Positions 16,093 to 26,398 are shown, numbered from the stretch's first letter. The stretch is DNA of 64,000 nucleotides from Bacteroides fragilis (GCA_023664485.1 JAMPFK010000010.1:8940-72939); one strand, 5' to 3'. Numbers and translations: made by a program. Notes: generated from the sequence alone by a model not told the origin.

Positions 16093-16267
16093 AACAATCC
16101 TCCATTCTTGCTCAGCCTGTGAAAAATTTATTTCTCACGGGAATCCTTCTTTTTTGCAGTAGACAGATAATCAACAAAATAGCAGAAAATGTAAGTTTAT
16201 CATATTATAGGAAATTGTAAAATGATTGTCAACATGATAGGGTGTAAAAAAGGGGGAGGAAAAAGGA

Positions 16268-17017
16268 ATGATTCATAATCCTGTTTTGCGTGGGTTTCAT
16301 CCGGATCCTTCAATCATCCGGGTTGGTGAAGATTATTATATCGCTACGTCTACCTTTGAATGGTGGCCGGGAGTGCGTCTGCATCATTCAAAGGATCTTG
16401 TTCATTGGGAATTAATCGAATATCCGCTCGTCCGGAGTTCACAACTGGATTTGCGGGGAGTAGGCCCTTCGCAGGGGATATGGGCGCCCTGCCTTACTTA
16501 TGACAAAGGCGTCTTTTATCTGGTATATACTGTGGTAAAGGCTTTCTATTGTAATATGTATGACACAGAAAATTATCTGGTAACAGCGGAAAGTATTCAT
16601 GGTCCATGGTCGGATCCTGTGGCATTGAATCATTTTGGATTTGATCCGTCTCTGTTCTATGACGATGACGGGCGAAAGTATATGGTCAGTATGGTGACGG
16701 ATCACAGGGTGCCGAAGATATATGGGGGCCTTATGAGATGTACTGTCCTGTAGATTATTCCGATAGAACAAAAGCGGGATATTATATTGAAACTGTCCCT
16801 GCGGGGAACGCAGGTGCAGTTTTTCTATGGATTCCCAGGGGAAAAAATTCAGAAGATAGGGCCCTGCATTAATGGAAGCTTTTTATCAGATGAAGCCTGT
16901 AAGGAAGGCTGGTTTACCGGAACCATGATAGGGATTTGCTGCCAGGATCTGACAGGATTCGGAAAGCATGCGGATTTTGACTGGTTTGAAGTGTGCGGTC
17001 CGGATGAGGAAAGATAA
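16268..17017 (+). pseudogene. GH43 glycosidase with large internal deletion and in-frame stop
   Basis: ATG 16268 follows GGGGGAGG. The first ~155 codons encode the start of the GH43 five-blade propeller: N-P-V-L-R-G-F-H-P-D-P-S (catalytic base Asp), then W-A-P-C-L-T-Y and the G-F-D-P-S-L-F region with the second acidic residue. A TAG stops the frame at 16751. The same frame resumes and from about 16775 encodes the end of the C-terminal lectin-like domain of GH43 xylosidases (G-T-Q-V-Q-F-F-Y, G-W-F-T-G-T-M-I-G, A-D-F-D-W-F-E). Family members are about 500-540 residues, so roughly 280 central residues are missing, including the general acid. Confidence 0.75.
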
Positions 17018-17070
17018 GGGAAACAGATTACAAAATGCAAATTATAATGAGCACAGGGAGGAAGAAGAAA

Positions 17071-18219
17071 ATGCAGCGTTACGAAGAATGGGCGGATACC
17101 GTAATCGAAAAGATACGAAGAAAAATGAAATGGGTAAGCGAAAAAAACAGGAATAAGATTCCTTACAGGACTGATGGGAACGGGGATTATGACGACAGAT
17201 CGGATACGTCGAAAGAGTGGAATATCGATGACGGGCCAAACTGGTGGACCAATGGTTTCTGGGGCGGAATCTGCTGGCTTATGTATCAGGATACCGGGGA
17301 ACAGCGCTATGCCGATATTGCCCGTGTGTCAGAAAAAAAGATGGAACAATGTTTTATGGATTTCTATGGACTGCATCACGACGTGGGTTTCATGTTTGTG
17401 CCTACGGCGGCAGCCGATTATGTTCTGACCGGAAATGCGGATTCTAAGAGAATTGCCATGCATGCAGCTACACTTCTGGCGGGGCGCTTTAATCCTGTGG
17501 GGAAATTTATCCGGGCATGGAATGACCTGGAGGAAGACACAAGAGGCTGGGCAATCATCGATTGTATGTTCAATCTGTCTTTGCTGTATTGGGCCAGCGA
17601 GGAGAGCAAAGACCCCAGATTTCGTCAGATTGCCATGCTGCATGCAGATACGGTAAGGAAGAATTTTGTCCGGCCGGATGGTTCGGTGTGCCATGTGGTG
17701 GAATTTAATCCGGAGACCGGAGAAATGATACGCAGTCTTGGAGGTCAGGGTTATCAGGAAGGATCTGCGTGGACCCGCGGTCAGGGGTGGGCGCTGTACG
17801 GCTTCATGATCAGTTTCCTGCATACGGGAAAGCAGGAATATCTGGATACGGCAAAACGCGTGGCAGATTACTGCATGGCGAATGTCCCGGAAAGCGGAAT
17901 CATACCTGTCGATTTCCGCCAGCCTCCTCAGCCGGCTTATGAGGATTCCTGCGGCGCCTGTGTAATTGCAGGGGGGCTGCTGGAACTGGCAAAGCATGTG
18001 CCGGAGGAAGAGCGTGGAAAATATGAGGAGACGGCGGTGCGGATTCTTCATGCCATAGCGGACAATCGGGCGGATTTCGGGGAGAGCTGCGATGCCATTG
18101 TGCAGAATTGCAGTGGGGCTTATCATTCGCCTGAGCATCATTTCACCATGGTATATGCGGATTACTTTTTCATAGAGGCAGTCTATAAGCTGAAGGGTAC
18201 AGGCAGGCTGTTATGGTAA
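17071..18219 (+). CDS. GH88 unsaturated glucuronyl hydrolase
   Basis: The ATG at 17071 is preferred over the one at 17035 because GGGAGGAAG lies just upstream of it. The 382-residue protein matches family 88: W-W-T-N-G-F-W-G-G near residue 50, L-H-H-D-V-G-F-M-F, A-W-N...G-W-A-I-I-D-C-M-F-N with the catalytic Asp region, H-A-D-T...F-V-R-P-D-G-S-V, G-S-A-W-T-R-G-Q-G-W-A, and Y-A-D-Y-F-F-I-E-A at the end. Such enzymes hydrate the 4,5-double bond at the non-reducing end of oligosaccharides released by polysaccharide lyases. No signal peptide, so it is cytosolic. It pairs logically with the heparinase II/III-type lyase at 28555. Confidence 0.88.
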   Translation: MQRYEEWADTVIEKIRRKMKWVSEKNRNKIPYRTDGNGDYDDRSDTSKEWNIDDGPNWWTNGFWGGICWLMYQDTGEQRYADIARVSEKKMEQCFMDFYGLHHDVGFMFVPTAAADYVLTGNADSKRIAMHAATLLAGRFNPVGKFIRAWNDLEEDTRGWAIIDCMFNLSLLYWASEESKDPRFRQIAMLHADTVRKNFVRPDGSVCHVVEFNPETGEMIRSLGGQGYQEGSAWTRGQGWALYGFMISFLHTGKQEYLDTAKRVADYCMANVPESGIIPVDFRQPPQPAYEDSCGACVIAGGLLELAKHVPEEERGKYEETAVRILHAIADNRADFGESCDAIVQNCSGAYHSPEHHFTMVYADYFFIEAVYKLKGTGRLLW

Positions 18220-18271
18220 GGCTTATCTGTCTTTTGCATGTTTGTGCCGCCAGGGCGGCGGGAGGAGAAGG

Positions 18272-19675
18272 TTGAAATATCGTATGGAGAAGTTATGCCT
18301 TAGTAAGAGAAAAGCGGATGGTATATTTGAGGTGAGAAAATATGGAGCGAAAGGGGATGGCGTTACCAAAGACACAGAAGCCATCCAGCAGGCCATCGAT
18401 GAGTGCGCACAGGCAGGCGGCGGCACAGTGCTGCTGGAAGGCGGTACTTTTTTATCCGGAGGCCTGTATCTGAAATCCAATGTGATACTGGAAGTATCGA
18501 TTTCCGCTGTACTGCTGGCAAGCGGCGATATCGCGGATTATGGGACAGATACCCATCATAACCGTTATCGGAATGAGGAGGCTTTGGACAGATGCTTTCT
18601 CTTTGCGGCAGACGTGGAGAATATCGGTATTGCAGGATATGGACGGATTGACGGTAACGCGGAGGCTTTTCCCAATGCGGGCAGTATTTACAGACCCATG
18701 CTGCTGCGTTTTCTGCGGTGCCATCATATCTTCCTGGAGGATGTCCGATTGTACAATGCCGCCGCATGGACGACTGCTTTCCTGGACTGTGCGGATATCA
18801 GAATCCGGGGAATCGATATCCGGAACGAACGCAGATACAACGGCGACGGACTGGATTTTGACGGATGCAGTCATATTTCTGTGGCAGACTGCCATATTCA
18901 GGGGACGGATGATAATCTGTGTTTACAGTCCTCTTCTGAAAAATATCCAATGGAGGATGTCCGGATTGTCAACTGTGAATTTACTTCTCTGTGCGCAGGT
19001 GTCCGTATCGGGTTAAAGTCTGTCGGCAATATCAGCGGAGTCGTCATTTCAAACTGTATCTTCCATAACGTGTGGCGGGAGGGAATCAAGATAGAATGCA
19101 GCGAAGGCGGTAAGATCTCTGATATTGTAATCCGGGGGGCGGTCATGAAGAACGTGTCCAGGCCAATATGGGTTTTATTGAATAACCGTTTTGAACCGGA
19201 GGGTTACGGAAGCTCCAGGGAGCTGTTGGAGATACCGTCTATCGGCGCCCTGTGTAATATTCTGATATCCGACATAACGATCACAGATGAAGACGAAATG
19301 AAATATACGCATTATCGTTTTGAAGATGATATTATGGGAAGCCCGCGTTTCGGCGGAATACGGATTGATGCCGAAGCAGGCCATCCTATTGAGAATATGA
19401 TCCTGAAAAATATTATTTATACTGCGATTGGCGGCGTGAAAAGAAGTGAGATTCCGGAAGGGTATCCCAGGGTTTTAGACAGGCAGAAAGAGCCTGCGGG
19501 GACTTCTTCGGAGAATTATTATCCTGACTGGAGCCGAGCAGTGTTTCTGGATTGCAGGAATGTCAGAAATCTGATACTGGATGACTGGATTGTCCACAGA
19601 AAAAATCCGGATGAGAGAGAGGGTATCATGATCGAGGGATGCGCCGTGATCCGGCAGAATATATATGAAGTTTGA
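18272..19675 (+). CDS. GH28 polygalacturonase-family glycosidase
   Basis: TTG 18272 has GGAGG six bases upstream and is chosen over TTG 18242 and ATG 18284. The ~467-residue right-handed beta-helix protein begins its fold with V-R-K-Y-G-A-K-G-D-G-V-T-K-D-T. GH28 acid residues appear as N-G-D-G-L-D-F-D-G-C and G-T-D-D-N-L-C-L, and the substrate Lys region as E-G-I-K-I-E. GH28 enzymes invert alpha-linked galacturonic acid (or related) bonds. No signal peptide: it probably trims imported oligogalacturonide or rhamnogalacturonide fragments inside the cell. It is 52 bp after the GH88 gene in one operon. Confidence 0.85.
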   Translation: MKYRMEKLCLSKRKADGIFEVRKYGAKGDGVTKDTEAIQQAIDECAQAGGGTVLLEGGTFLSGGLYLKSNVILEVSISAVLLASGDIADYGTDTHHNRYRNEEALDRCFLFAADVENIGIAGYGRIDGNAEAFPNAGSIYRPMLLRFLRCHHIFLEDVRLYNAAAWTTAFLDCADIRIRGIDIRNERRYNGDGLDFDGCSHISVADCHIQGTDDNLCLQSSSEKYPMEDVRIVNCEFTSLCAGVRIGLKSVGNISGVVISNCIFHNVWREGIKIECSEGGKISDIVIRGAVMKNVSRPIWVLLNNRFEPEGYGSSRELLEIPSIGALCNILISDITITDEDEMKYTHYRFEDDIMGSPRFGGIRIDAEAGHPIENMILKNIIYTAIGGVKRSEIPEGYPRVLDRQKEPAGTSSENYYPDWSRAVFLDCRNVRNLILDDWIVHRKNPDEREGIMIEGCAVIRQNIYEV

Positions 19676-19795
19676 AAATGTGTATTGGACAGGCCTCAGG
19701 CGCATAGGCTGCAATTTGTGTCTTCCAGTCACAAATATCGCAGGTTGAGAAAAAGATGTGTTTATTGGATAGAAAGAACAGGAAAGGATGAGGAT

Positions 19796-21916
19796 ATGGA
19801 ATTAGAAAAAATCGCGAGAGGAATCTGGAAAGGGCGCATTGGTATACCGGAACCGCATACACCGGCAGCGCAGAGGCAGTTTCCGATGCGGGAGGAGGCT
19901 TTGGAGCTTCTGGAAGAGACCGTGCTTCCCGAAGCGGCAAACGGCATCACCAGCCGTAAAAGTTCCAGAGGGCTGCAGATTATGCTGCCCATGGACAGTG
20001 ATGAAGATATTTATGGTTTCGGGCTGCAGCTGCGGAGCCTGAATCAGGCGGGAAGAAAACGGCTGCTCCGGGTGAATTCCGATCCGGTGGCGGATACGGG
20101 CGAGGGGCATGCGCCGGCGCCGTTCTACGTCTCTACGGCGGGTTATGGTCTGCTGGTGGACACTTTCCGTCATGTGGAATTTTATATGGGAACGAATCTG
20201 GAAAAGGGGCGTTCCGCTCATCATAAAGAAGTGAATCAGGTTCATACGGAATTTTCGGAGTCGGCGCTCTATGCCTTTAAAAGCAACAGAGAGAGGCGTA
20301 CCGTCATCATTGACCTGAAAGCTGTACCCGGCGTGGAATTTTACCTTTTTGCCGGGAATGTTAAAGAGGTGGTGCAGCGGTATAACCTGTTTTCCGGGGG
20401 AGGCTGCCTGCCGCCTATGTGGGGGCTGGGCGTATGGTACCGTTCCTACGGGGGCAGTAACCAGGAGACGGTCAGTCGTCTGGCAGGAGAGTTTCGGAAG
20501 GAGAAAATGCCGGTGGATGTGCTGGGTCTTGAGCCAGGCTGGCATTCCCATAGCTACTCCTGCACCTATCAGTGGTCCTATTTGTTTCCGGAGCCCGAAA
20601 AGATGTTGGATGCGTTAGGCAGACAGGGATATAAGGTCAATTTGTGGGAGCATCTCTTTGTTTATCCGGCAGCCCCCTTTTATCAGGAGCTGCTGCCTTA
20701 TGCGGGCGAATATGAGGTGTGGAACGGATTAGTGCCGGATTTTGGCATGCGGGAAGCTGTGAAAATATTTGCGGATTACCACAGAGAGGCATTTGTAAAA
20801 AAGGGAATTCACGGATTTAAGCTGGATGAATGCGATAATTCCGATTTGAATCCCTCCAACTGGTCTTTTCCTGATGTGGCGCAGTTCCCTTCGGGAATGG
20901 ATGGTGAGCAGATGCATGCGGCTGTCGGCGGGATGTACCAGAAGTTAATCTATGATGTATTTCACGGGGAGAACAGGCGGACGTACTCTCAGGTCAGATC
21001 GTCGGGGGCATTGGCCGCGCCGCTGCCATTTGTTCTGTATTCGGATTTGTACGATCATAAGCAGTTCATACGGGGCATGGTCACATCGGGCTTTTCCGGC
21101 CTGCTCTGGGCGCCGGAGGTACGGGACTGCAGAAACGGACAGGATTTGCTGCGGCGTATGGAGACAATTATGTTTTCCGCTCATGCTGTCTACAATTGCT
21201 GGCGGATCCCGAATCCGCCATGGAAGCAGGTGGATATTGAGAAGAACCTCGCCGGAGAATTCATGCCGGATGCGGAGTATTATACGCAGGTCTGCAGAAA
21301 ATATCATGAGGTTCGGATGTCTCTGCTGCCTTATCTCTACAGCGCTTTCGTGAAGTACTGGAAAGAGGGAATTCCGCCTGTCCGGGCGCTGGTGTTCGAT
21401 TATGAAGACGATCCGCAGGTGAGGAACATAGACGACGAATATCTATTGGGGGATAATCTCCTGGTAGCGCCTATGGTCATAGAAGACGGTATTCAGCGCA
21501 AGGTATATCTTCCGGAGGGAAGGTGGCACGATTTCTGGGAGGGCGGTATTCAGAATGTATCAGAAAAGGATATCCCCGAAAGAAATGTTTTAGAAGGCGG
21601 GGAGACTTATCTGATCCACGCGGATTATGACAAAATTCCAGTCTTTGTCCGGGATGGCTGTATCCTTCCTCTGGCAGAACCGGTGGAGTGTGTCACATCG
21701 GATACTGTGTTCACGATTCTGCCGAAAGTCTATGGGAACGGACAGGAAGGGTGTCTGTTATACGAGGATGACTTTGAAACTTTTGCTTATGAGCAGGGCA
21801 GACAAAACTGTGTGCGGTTGTCAGTAGATGCCGACGGCAGGATACGGGAGGAGCGTACCGGCAATGAGAGGAAACGGTATAAGGTGATTCTGCAGGAATC
21901 ACAGGATGATAGATGA
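19796..21916 (+). CDS. GH31 alpha-glycosidase
   Basis: ATG 19796 follows AGGATGAGGAT; an upstream frame extension to 19685 is not supported by a ribosome site. The 706-residue protein has an N-terminal beta-sandwich (about 1-190), a TIM barrel with G-V-W-Y-R-S-Y-G, and the nucleophile Asp in G-F-K-L-D-E-C-D at about 335, then M-V-T-S-G-F-S-G-L-L-W-A-P-E, and C-terminal beta domains with L-L-G-D-N-L-L-V-A-P-M-V. GH31 members cleave alpha-glucosides, alpha-xylosides or alpha-galactosides with retention. The exact specificity is not evident. Cytosolic; last enzyme of the operon before a terminator. Confidence 0.88.
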   Translation: MELEKIARGIWKGRIGIPEPHTPAAQRQFPMREEALELLEETVLPEAANGITSRKSSRGLQIMLPMDSDEDIYGFGLQLRSLNQAGRKRLLRVNSDPVADTGEGHAPAPFYVSTAGYGLLVDTFRHVEFYMGTNLEKGRSAHHKEVNQVHTEFSESALYAFKSNRERRTVIIDLKAVPGVEFYLFAGNVKEVVQRYNLFSGGGCLPPMWGLGVWYRSYGGSNQETVSRLAGEFRKEKMPVDVLGLEPGWHSHSYSCTYQWSYLFPEPEKMLDALGRQGYKVNLWEHLFVYPAAPFYQELLPYAGEYEVWNGLVPDFGMREAVKIFADYHREAFVKKGIHGFKLDECDNSDLNPSNWSFPDVAQFPSGMDGEQMHAAVGGMYQKLIYDVFHGENRRTYSQVRSSGALAAPLPFVLYSDLYDHKQFIRGMVTSGFSGLLWAPEVRDCRNGQDLLRRMETIMFSAHAVYNCWRIPNPPWKQVDIEKNLAGEFMPDAEYYTQVCRKYHEVRMSLLPYLYSAFVKYWKEGIPPVRALVFDYEDDPQVRNIDDEYLLGDNLLVAPMVIEDGIQRKVYLPEGRWHDFWEGGIQNVSEKDIPERNVLEGGETYLIHADYDKIPVFVRDGCILPLAEPVECVTSDTVFTILPKVYGNGQEGCLLYEDDFETFAYEQGRQNCVRLSVDADGRIREERTGNERKRYKVILQESQDDR

Positions 21917-21957
21917 ATGTTACTTTTTATACTTGTGTATTAACTTTTAAACTGTCA

Positions 21958-22011
21958 AAATAAAGAGCGCCTGACGATACGAATTTTGATTCTATTGCAG
22001 GTGCTTTATTT
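21958..22011 (+). terminator. Terminator between GH31 and the permease genes
   Basis: AAATAAAG...GCGCCTG pairs with CAGGTGC...TTTATTT with a two-base bulge; a T-rich tract follows at 22018. It would end most transcription of the glycosidase operon. Confidence 0.5.
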
Positions 22012-22082
22012 ATTGGATTTTTTTAAAAAGAAAAAAGCTTTACAATGAATCCTATCATATAAGAAAGAGAGAGGAAAAGGCT

Positions 22083-23042
22083 ATGAAATCTGCTACAAAA
22101 CAATCAACAAAGAAAAAAAGCGGTTTTTTTGCGGGACTGGCTTATGACATCAGGCATAATCCCTATCTGTGTCTGCTCTGCCTGCCCGCCATTCTGTGGT
22201 TCTGTATATTTTCTTACAGTCCATTGATTTATCTGCTGACTGCTTTCAAAAAGTACCAGCCTACAAAAGGGCTGTGGGGAAGCGAATGGGTGGGATTAAA
22301 GAACTTCCAGGCATTCTTTGGTTCAAGTGCGTTCTTTCAGGTAACTTACAATACGATTTTCCTGAATGCACTGTTCATCGTGACTTCCATGGTGGTATCC
22401 ATCTTTATCGCAATTGCGCTTTCAGAGATCGGTAACAGGAAGTTTAAGAAGGTAACGCAGTCCGTGGTTATTCTGCCCCACTTCATCTCATGGACAGTCA
22501 TCGCGCTGCTTTGTGAAGCCCTGCTGAAAACGCAGAACGGATTTATCAATAATATGTTGGTATCCGTCGGGCTGGAGAAGATTAATTTTTATCAGGATGC
22601 CAGCGTATGGCCGGCATTGCTCGTATTTCTGCGGATCTGGCAGGGAGCGGGCTATGGTTCTATTGTTTATCTCGCTACCATCGCGGGGCTGGATCAGGAA
22701 ATGTTTGAGGCTGCCAGAGTGGATGGTGCGACCAGGGGCCAGTGCATCCGTTATCTTACCCTTCCGCTTTTAAAGACCACAGCCATTATGCTGTTTATCA
22801 TGAATGTAGGTAAGATTTTCAACGGTGATTTCGGTATGATCTACAATCTGGTGGGAACGAATTCCATGCTGTACCGGACTACGGATGTTATTGATACCTA
22901 TGTATACCGTATGCTGGTGGAATCTACGAACATCGGGCAGTCAGCGGCAGTCAGCTTCTACCAGTCCATCATGGGCTTCGTTATCGTCATGGCGACCAAT
23001 GCGCTGACGAAGAAACTGGATCCGGATTCAGCATTGTTCTAA
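22083..23042 (+). CDS. lplB: ABC sugar transporter permease, LplB/UgpA type
   Basis: The 319-residue inner-membrane protein has six helices and the EAA loop (E-A-A-R-V-D-G-A-T-R-G-Q at about residue 218), which docks the ATPase. Length and N-terminal P-A-I-L-W-F-C-I-F-S-Y-S-P match LplB-type permeases of CUT1 oligosaccharide importers. ATG 22083 follows AGAGAGGAAAAGG. It pairs with the following permease and the lipoprotein at 26676. No ATPase gene is in the locus, as is usual for Firmicute systems that share an MsmX-type ATPase. Confidence 0.88.
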   Translation: MKSATKQSTKKKSGFFAGLAYDIRHNPYLCLLCLPAILWFCIFSYSPLIYLLTAFKKYQPTKGLWGSEWVGLKNFQAFFGSSAFFQVTYNTIFLNALFIVTSMVVSIFIAIALSEIGNRKFKKVTQSVVILPHFISWTVIALLCEALLKTQNGFINNMLVSVGLEKINFYQDASVWPALLVFLRIWQGAGYGSIVYLATIAGLDQEMFEAARVDGATRGQCIRYLTLPLLKTTAIMLFIMNVGKIFNGDFGMIYNLVGTNSMLYRTTDVIDTYVYRMLVESTNIGQSAAVSFYQSIMGFVIVMATNALTKKLDPDSALF

Positions 23043-23069
23043 AATAAATTATAAATTTAGGAGGTTACT

Positions 23070-24002
23070 ATGGCAAAACAAATTTCTGATGAAACCTATG
23101 CGGCGAAATCAAAGATAAAAATGACCACTGCGGATAAGGTATTGAATGGATTCTTTTATATAGCCATCACACTTTTCGCCATCCTGTGCCTGCTGCCCTT
23201 TATTCTGGTGGTTTCCGCATCTTTGACACAGGAGCAGGCATTAACAATGAATGGATATTCTTTGTGGCCCAAAGAGTTTTCACTGGACGCATACAGGCTG
23301 GTAACGGTAAGCGCCGACATTCCGCAGGCCTATCTGGTAACGATATTCATTACCGTGTTCGGTACATTTCTGTCCATGTTGTTTACCTGTGCGGTGGCTT
23401 ATGCCATGAGTGTCAAGAATTTCAAAAGCCGTTCTGCGCTGGCGCTGTTTATCTATTTTACCATGCTCTTTAACGGCGGCCTGGTGGCCAATTACCTGTT
23501 GATGACGAAGACGCTGCAGCTGCAGAATACGATAGGAGTGCTGATATTGCCTGCTATCTGCAACGCATGGAACATACTACTTATGCGTAATTTCTTTAAC
23601 GGAATTCCAGATTCCCTGGCAGAATCCGCCAAGATCGACGGAGCCAATGATATTATCATCTTATTTAAGATCATCATTCCCATTTCTTTGCCCGGCATCG
23701 CAACGATCGGCCTGTTCTATGCCCTGAGTTACTGGAATGAGTGGTATAAATGTCTGTTGTACATAGATACAAACCATTCGCAATACTATACGCTGCAGTA
23801 CCTGATTCAGCGAATCCTGCGGCAGGTGAACTATGCGGCGAGCCAGCCGGCGGAAGCAGTCGGGCTGAATTCGGTGTCGCTTCCTACTTATGCCTACCGT
23901 ATGGCGACTGTTGTGGTTTCTACAGGCCCCATTATTCTGCTGTATCCTTTCCTGCAGAAGTATTTTGTACAGGGCTTGACCGTGGGCTCGGTGAAAGGTT
24001 AA
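23070..24002 (+). CDS. lplC: ABC sugar transporter permease, LplC/YtcP type
   Basis: The 310-residue permease has six helices and the EAA loop at about residue 190 (A-E-S-A-K-I-D-G-A-N-D). The ending Q-K-Y-F-V-Q-G-L-T-V-G-S-V-K-G is the hallmark C-terminus of LplC/YtcP proteins. ATG 23070 follows TAGGAGG, 27 bp after lplB. With LplB it forms the membrane channel for oligosaccharides captured by the binding lipoprotein at 26676. Confidence 0.9.
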   Translation: MAKQISDETYAAKSKIKMTTADKVLNGFFYIAITLFAILCLLPFILVVSASLTQEQALTMNGYSLWPKEFSLDAYRLVTVSADIPQAYLVTIFITVFGTFLSMLFTCAVAYAMSVKNFKSRSALALFIYFTMLFNGGLVANYLLMTKTLQLQNTIGVLILPAICNAWNILLMRNFFNGIPDSLAESAKIDGANDIIILFKIIIPISLPGIATIGLFYALSYWNEWYKCLLYIDTNHSQYYTLQYLIQRILRQVNYAASQPAEAVGLNSVSLPTYAYRMATVVVSTGPIILLYPFLQKYFVQGLTVGSVKG

Positions 24003-24050
24003 GATCAGGAGAATTGTTAAAAGCGGCATAAAAGCCGGTAAGCGAAAAAG

Positions 24051-24081
24051 AGTCCCAGGATATCTATACCGCCCTGGGACT
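24051..24081. terminator. Bidirectional terminator between lplC and the AraC regulator
   Basis: Perfect 9-bp stem AGTCCCAGG/CCTGGGACT between convergent genes; T-rich and A-rich sequence on the two sides lets it serve both directions. Confidence 0.6.
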
Positions 24082-24085
24082 TATC

Positions 24086-26398
24086 TTATGATTTCTGTTT
24101 TTCATTCTTCATTTTCCTGCGATAATCGCCAGGCGTCATCCCCGTATGCTTTTTTACAAAAGTGAAGAAGTAATTTTTCGTGGAGAATCCCAACTTATCG
24201 CTGATTTCGGACAGGGGCATATCCGTATCCAGCAAAAGGCTGCAGATAAGGGAAAGCTTCTTCTGTGTGATATAGGCGGAGAGGGATTCTCCGGTATTAT
24301 CCTTGAAGATATTCCGCAGATAATTTACGGAAAGATGAACCTGGTCTGCCAGGAAAACCACTGACAGTTCGGGATTGTATATATTGTCCTCCACAAGCTG
24401 CAGAATTTCTTCAATCAGTTCTTTTTTACTGGAATCGACCTCTTTTGCTTTGGCCAGCTGCTCGATATCATTCAGGCAGCGTTCCTTCAAACGGGATTCA
24501 ATGGAATTCAGCGTGCTTTGCTCCAGTGTTTTGTAATCCCAGGTTCCCTGGATGGAGATATAGTTCGTCAGTTCCAGCCGCTGGAGGGAAGTAGCCAGCT
24601 GCAGGATGCAGCAGAGGATCTGCTCAATATGATAGGTTTCCACAACCGTGACAAAGTCGTGCACATATTTCGCGGCATCCGCCGGAGCCAGTGATCTGAC
24701 GGCATTCAGCAGAGCATCTCCTGTCTCGAAAGGATAAATCTCATCCAGAATGGGGGTCAGTTTCAGGTCCGCAGCCATATGGATGGAACCGTTTCCACTG
24801 ACAAACCGCTGGGAGAAGGCGTCGTATGCGCTGTTATAGGAAAGAGCCAGTTCCGTCAGATCGTCCACCGGGGTTCCAATGCCGGCGGAGAAGGTAATCT
24901 TGTAATGCTTCAGGATAAAGCTCTGGGACTGGCGTAACAGCCGGAGGATCTCTTCCGTGTTCAGCTCATTGAAATTCAGCATGAAGATGACGAAGGGCGA
25001 TTCTATGTCGATATATTGAACCATGACCGCGGATGAAAGAAGCTCTTCCGTTACATTCTGAACGACGTACTTCATCAGGCTGGCTTCCGCATGAATCCCC
25101 GACTGTTCGGATGCGGGGGGATCGATACCCAGCAATAGCGCCAGATAGTTCTTTTCGTGCAGACTGGCATTCAGCGCGTCCAGCTCGGCGGAATGGGGGG
25201 TGAAAGAGCCGGATGTGTCTGTCAGCAGGGTCTTTAAAAGTTTTTGATTTTGTTCCTTCCGATAGGCATGGCTGATTTCCTGCAGGTCTGTGTTAATCGT
25301 CAGAATCTGCTGGTAAGCCTGGGAGAGATAATCGAAGTCATTATGACTTTTCAGCAAGTCTCTGGGAGGAGTTGCCGGATGGGCAGCGATGTAGGTCTTC
25401 AGCTGCCGGAGAGGATTGTAGATGATCCAGCTGAGCAGCAGGGACAGCAGCAGGCCGATCACCAGATAGGCTGCGGAATAACGAAACAGGAAAAAGAGCA
25501 CGGAATTCTCCGGATAAATATACAGATTGCTCAGGCTGCAGATATAGGTAATTCCCAGGCCGGTATTTTTAATGTATTTTACCGATTTGTGGCGGCCGTC
25601 TTCCTGGTAAAGGAAAGAACCTCTGTTTTCCGGACAGGACTGGATTTTCTGGTAGAGCTCATTTTCCGTATAGTCTGTGCCGAACAGACCGGGATCGGAG
25701 GCGGACATTATCATTCCCGTACTGTTGACCAGGATCATATCGATATATTCGCTTTCTCCCGGAGAGAGCATATTGCAGTAATCATTATAATCGATATTTA
25801 CAACCAGCGCGCCCGCTGAATTGTGATAAAAAATTGTGGTGAGGACAGGAACATCATAATAGGTAACGCCGCTTGTAGTGTAATTGATGGTGCGCGGATA
25901 ACAGAACAGGGGTCTGATACTGGGCGTCATTTGCTCCAGCATTTCAAAGATCCCGCTGTCCGTGTGATTGGCGATGGAGGTCCTGCCATTGTGGTCCAGG
26001 ATAGTTCCGGTCTGAAAATTAATGAAGTAGACAGAGCTTACCATGGAGGTTGACATACGAAGGGTATCATTGAGATCTTTGGCCTCTAATGCCATGGTGT
26101 TATTGTAATTGTTTCCATACAGGATATTCGTTATAGAGGTCATGTTCAATATATTATAGCAATAGCTGATGATGGACTTTAAAGTGGTCTGATTGACATT
26201 GCAGGCCTGGGTAATGGTATAATCCTGCATATCTTCCAGCGTCTTATTGTAATTCCTGTTTATGAACAGAAACAGGATAAGAATGAAAATAAGAAAAATA
26301 ACACAGGTAGCCAGAAGGTAGGAAGAGAGAACCTTCTTATAATAATCGCTGCCCTGATATTCCTGTTTCATAGTTCTGATAATGCTTTTGATTCTCAT
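24086..26398 (-). CDS. Membrane-bound AraC-family regulator with extracellular sensor
   Basis: The 770-residue protein has a transmembrane helix at about 28-48, an extracytoplasmic region of about 250 residues resembling a dCache sensor, a second helix at about 302-325, a linker domain with G-I-D-P-P and S-A-G-I-G-T-P-V-D-D as in YesN-type proteins, and a C-terminal AraC DNA-binding domain (about 665-765: L-A-D-Q-V-H-L-S-V-N-Y-L, K-L-G-F-S-T-K-N-Y-F-F-T-F-V-K-K-H-T-G-M-T-P). It fuses sensor and regulator in one chain. It is encoded divergently from the binding-protein gene, so it probably senses extracellular oligosaccharide and controls the importer. Confidence 0.88.
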   Translation of the reverse strand: MRIKSIIRTMKQEYQGSDYYKKVLSSYLLATCVIFLIFILILFLFINRNYNKTLEDMQDYTITQACNVNQTTLKSIISYCYNILNMTSITNILYGNNYNNTMALEAKDLNDTLRMSTSMVSSVYFINFQTGTILDHNGRTSIANHTDSGIFEMLEQMTPSIRPLFCYPRTINYTTSGVTYYDVPVLTTIFYHNSAGALVVNIDYNDYCNMLSPGESEYIDMILVNSTGMIMSASDPGLFGTDYTENELYQKIQSCPENRGSFLYQEDGRHKSVKYIKNTGLGITYICSLSNLYIYPENSVLFFLFRYSAAYLVIGLLLSLLLSWIIYNPLRQLKTYIAAHPATPPRDLLKSHNDFDYLSQAYQQILTINTDLQEISHAYRKEQNQKLLKTLLTDTSGSFTPHSAELDALNASLHEKNYLALLLGIDPPASEQSGIHAEASLMKYVVQNVTEELLSSAVMVQYIDIESPFVIFMLNFNELNTEEILRLLRQSQSFILKHYKITFSAGIGTPVDDLTELALSYNSAYDAFSQRFVSGNGSIHMAADLKLTPILDEIYPFETGDALLNAVRSLAPADAAKYVHDFVTVVETYHIEQILCCILQLATSLQRLELTNYISIQGTWDYKTLEQSTLNSIESRLKERCLNDIEQLAKAKEVDSSKKELIEEILQLVEDNIYNPELSVVFLADQVHLSVNYLRNIFKDNTGESLSAYITQKKLSLICSLLLDTDMPLSEISDKLGFSTKNYFFTFVKKHTGMTPGDYRRKMKNEKQKS

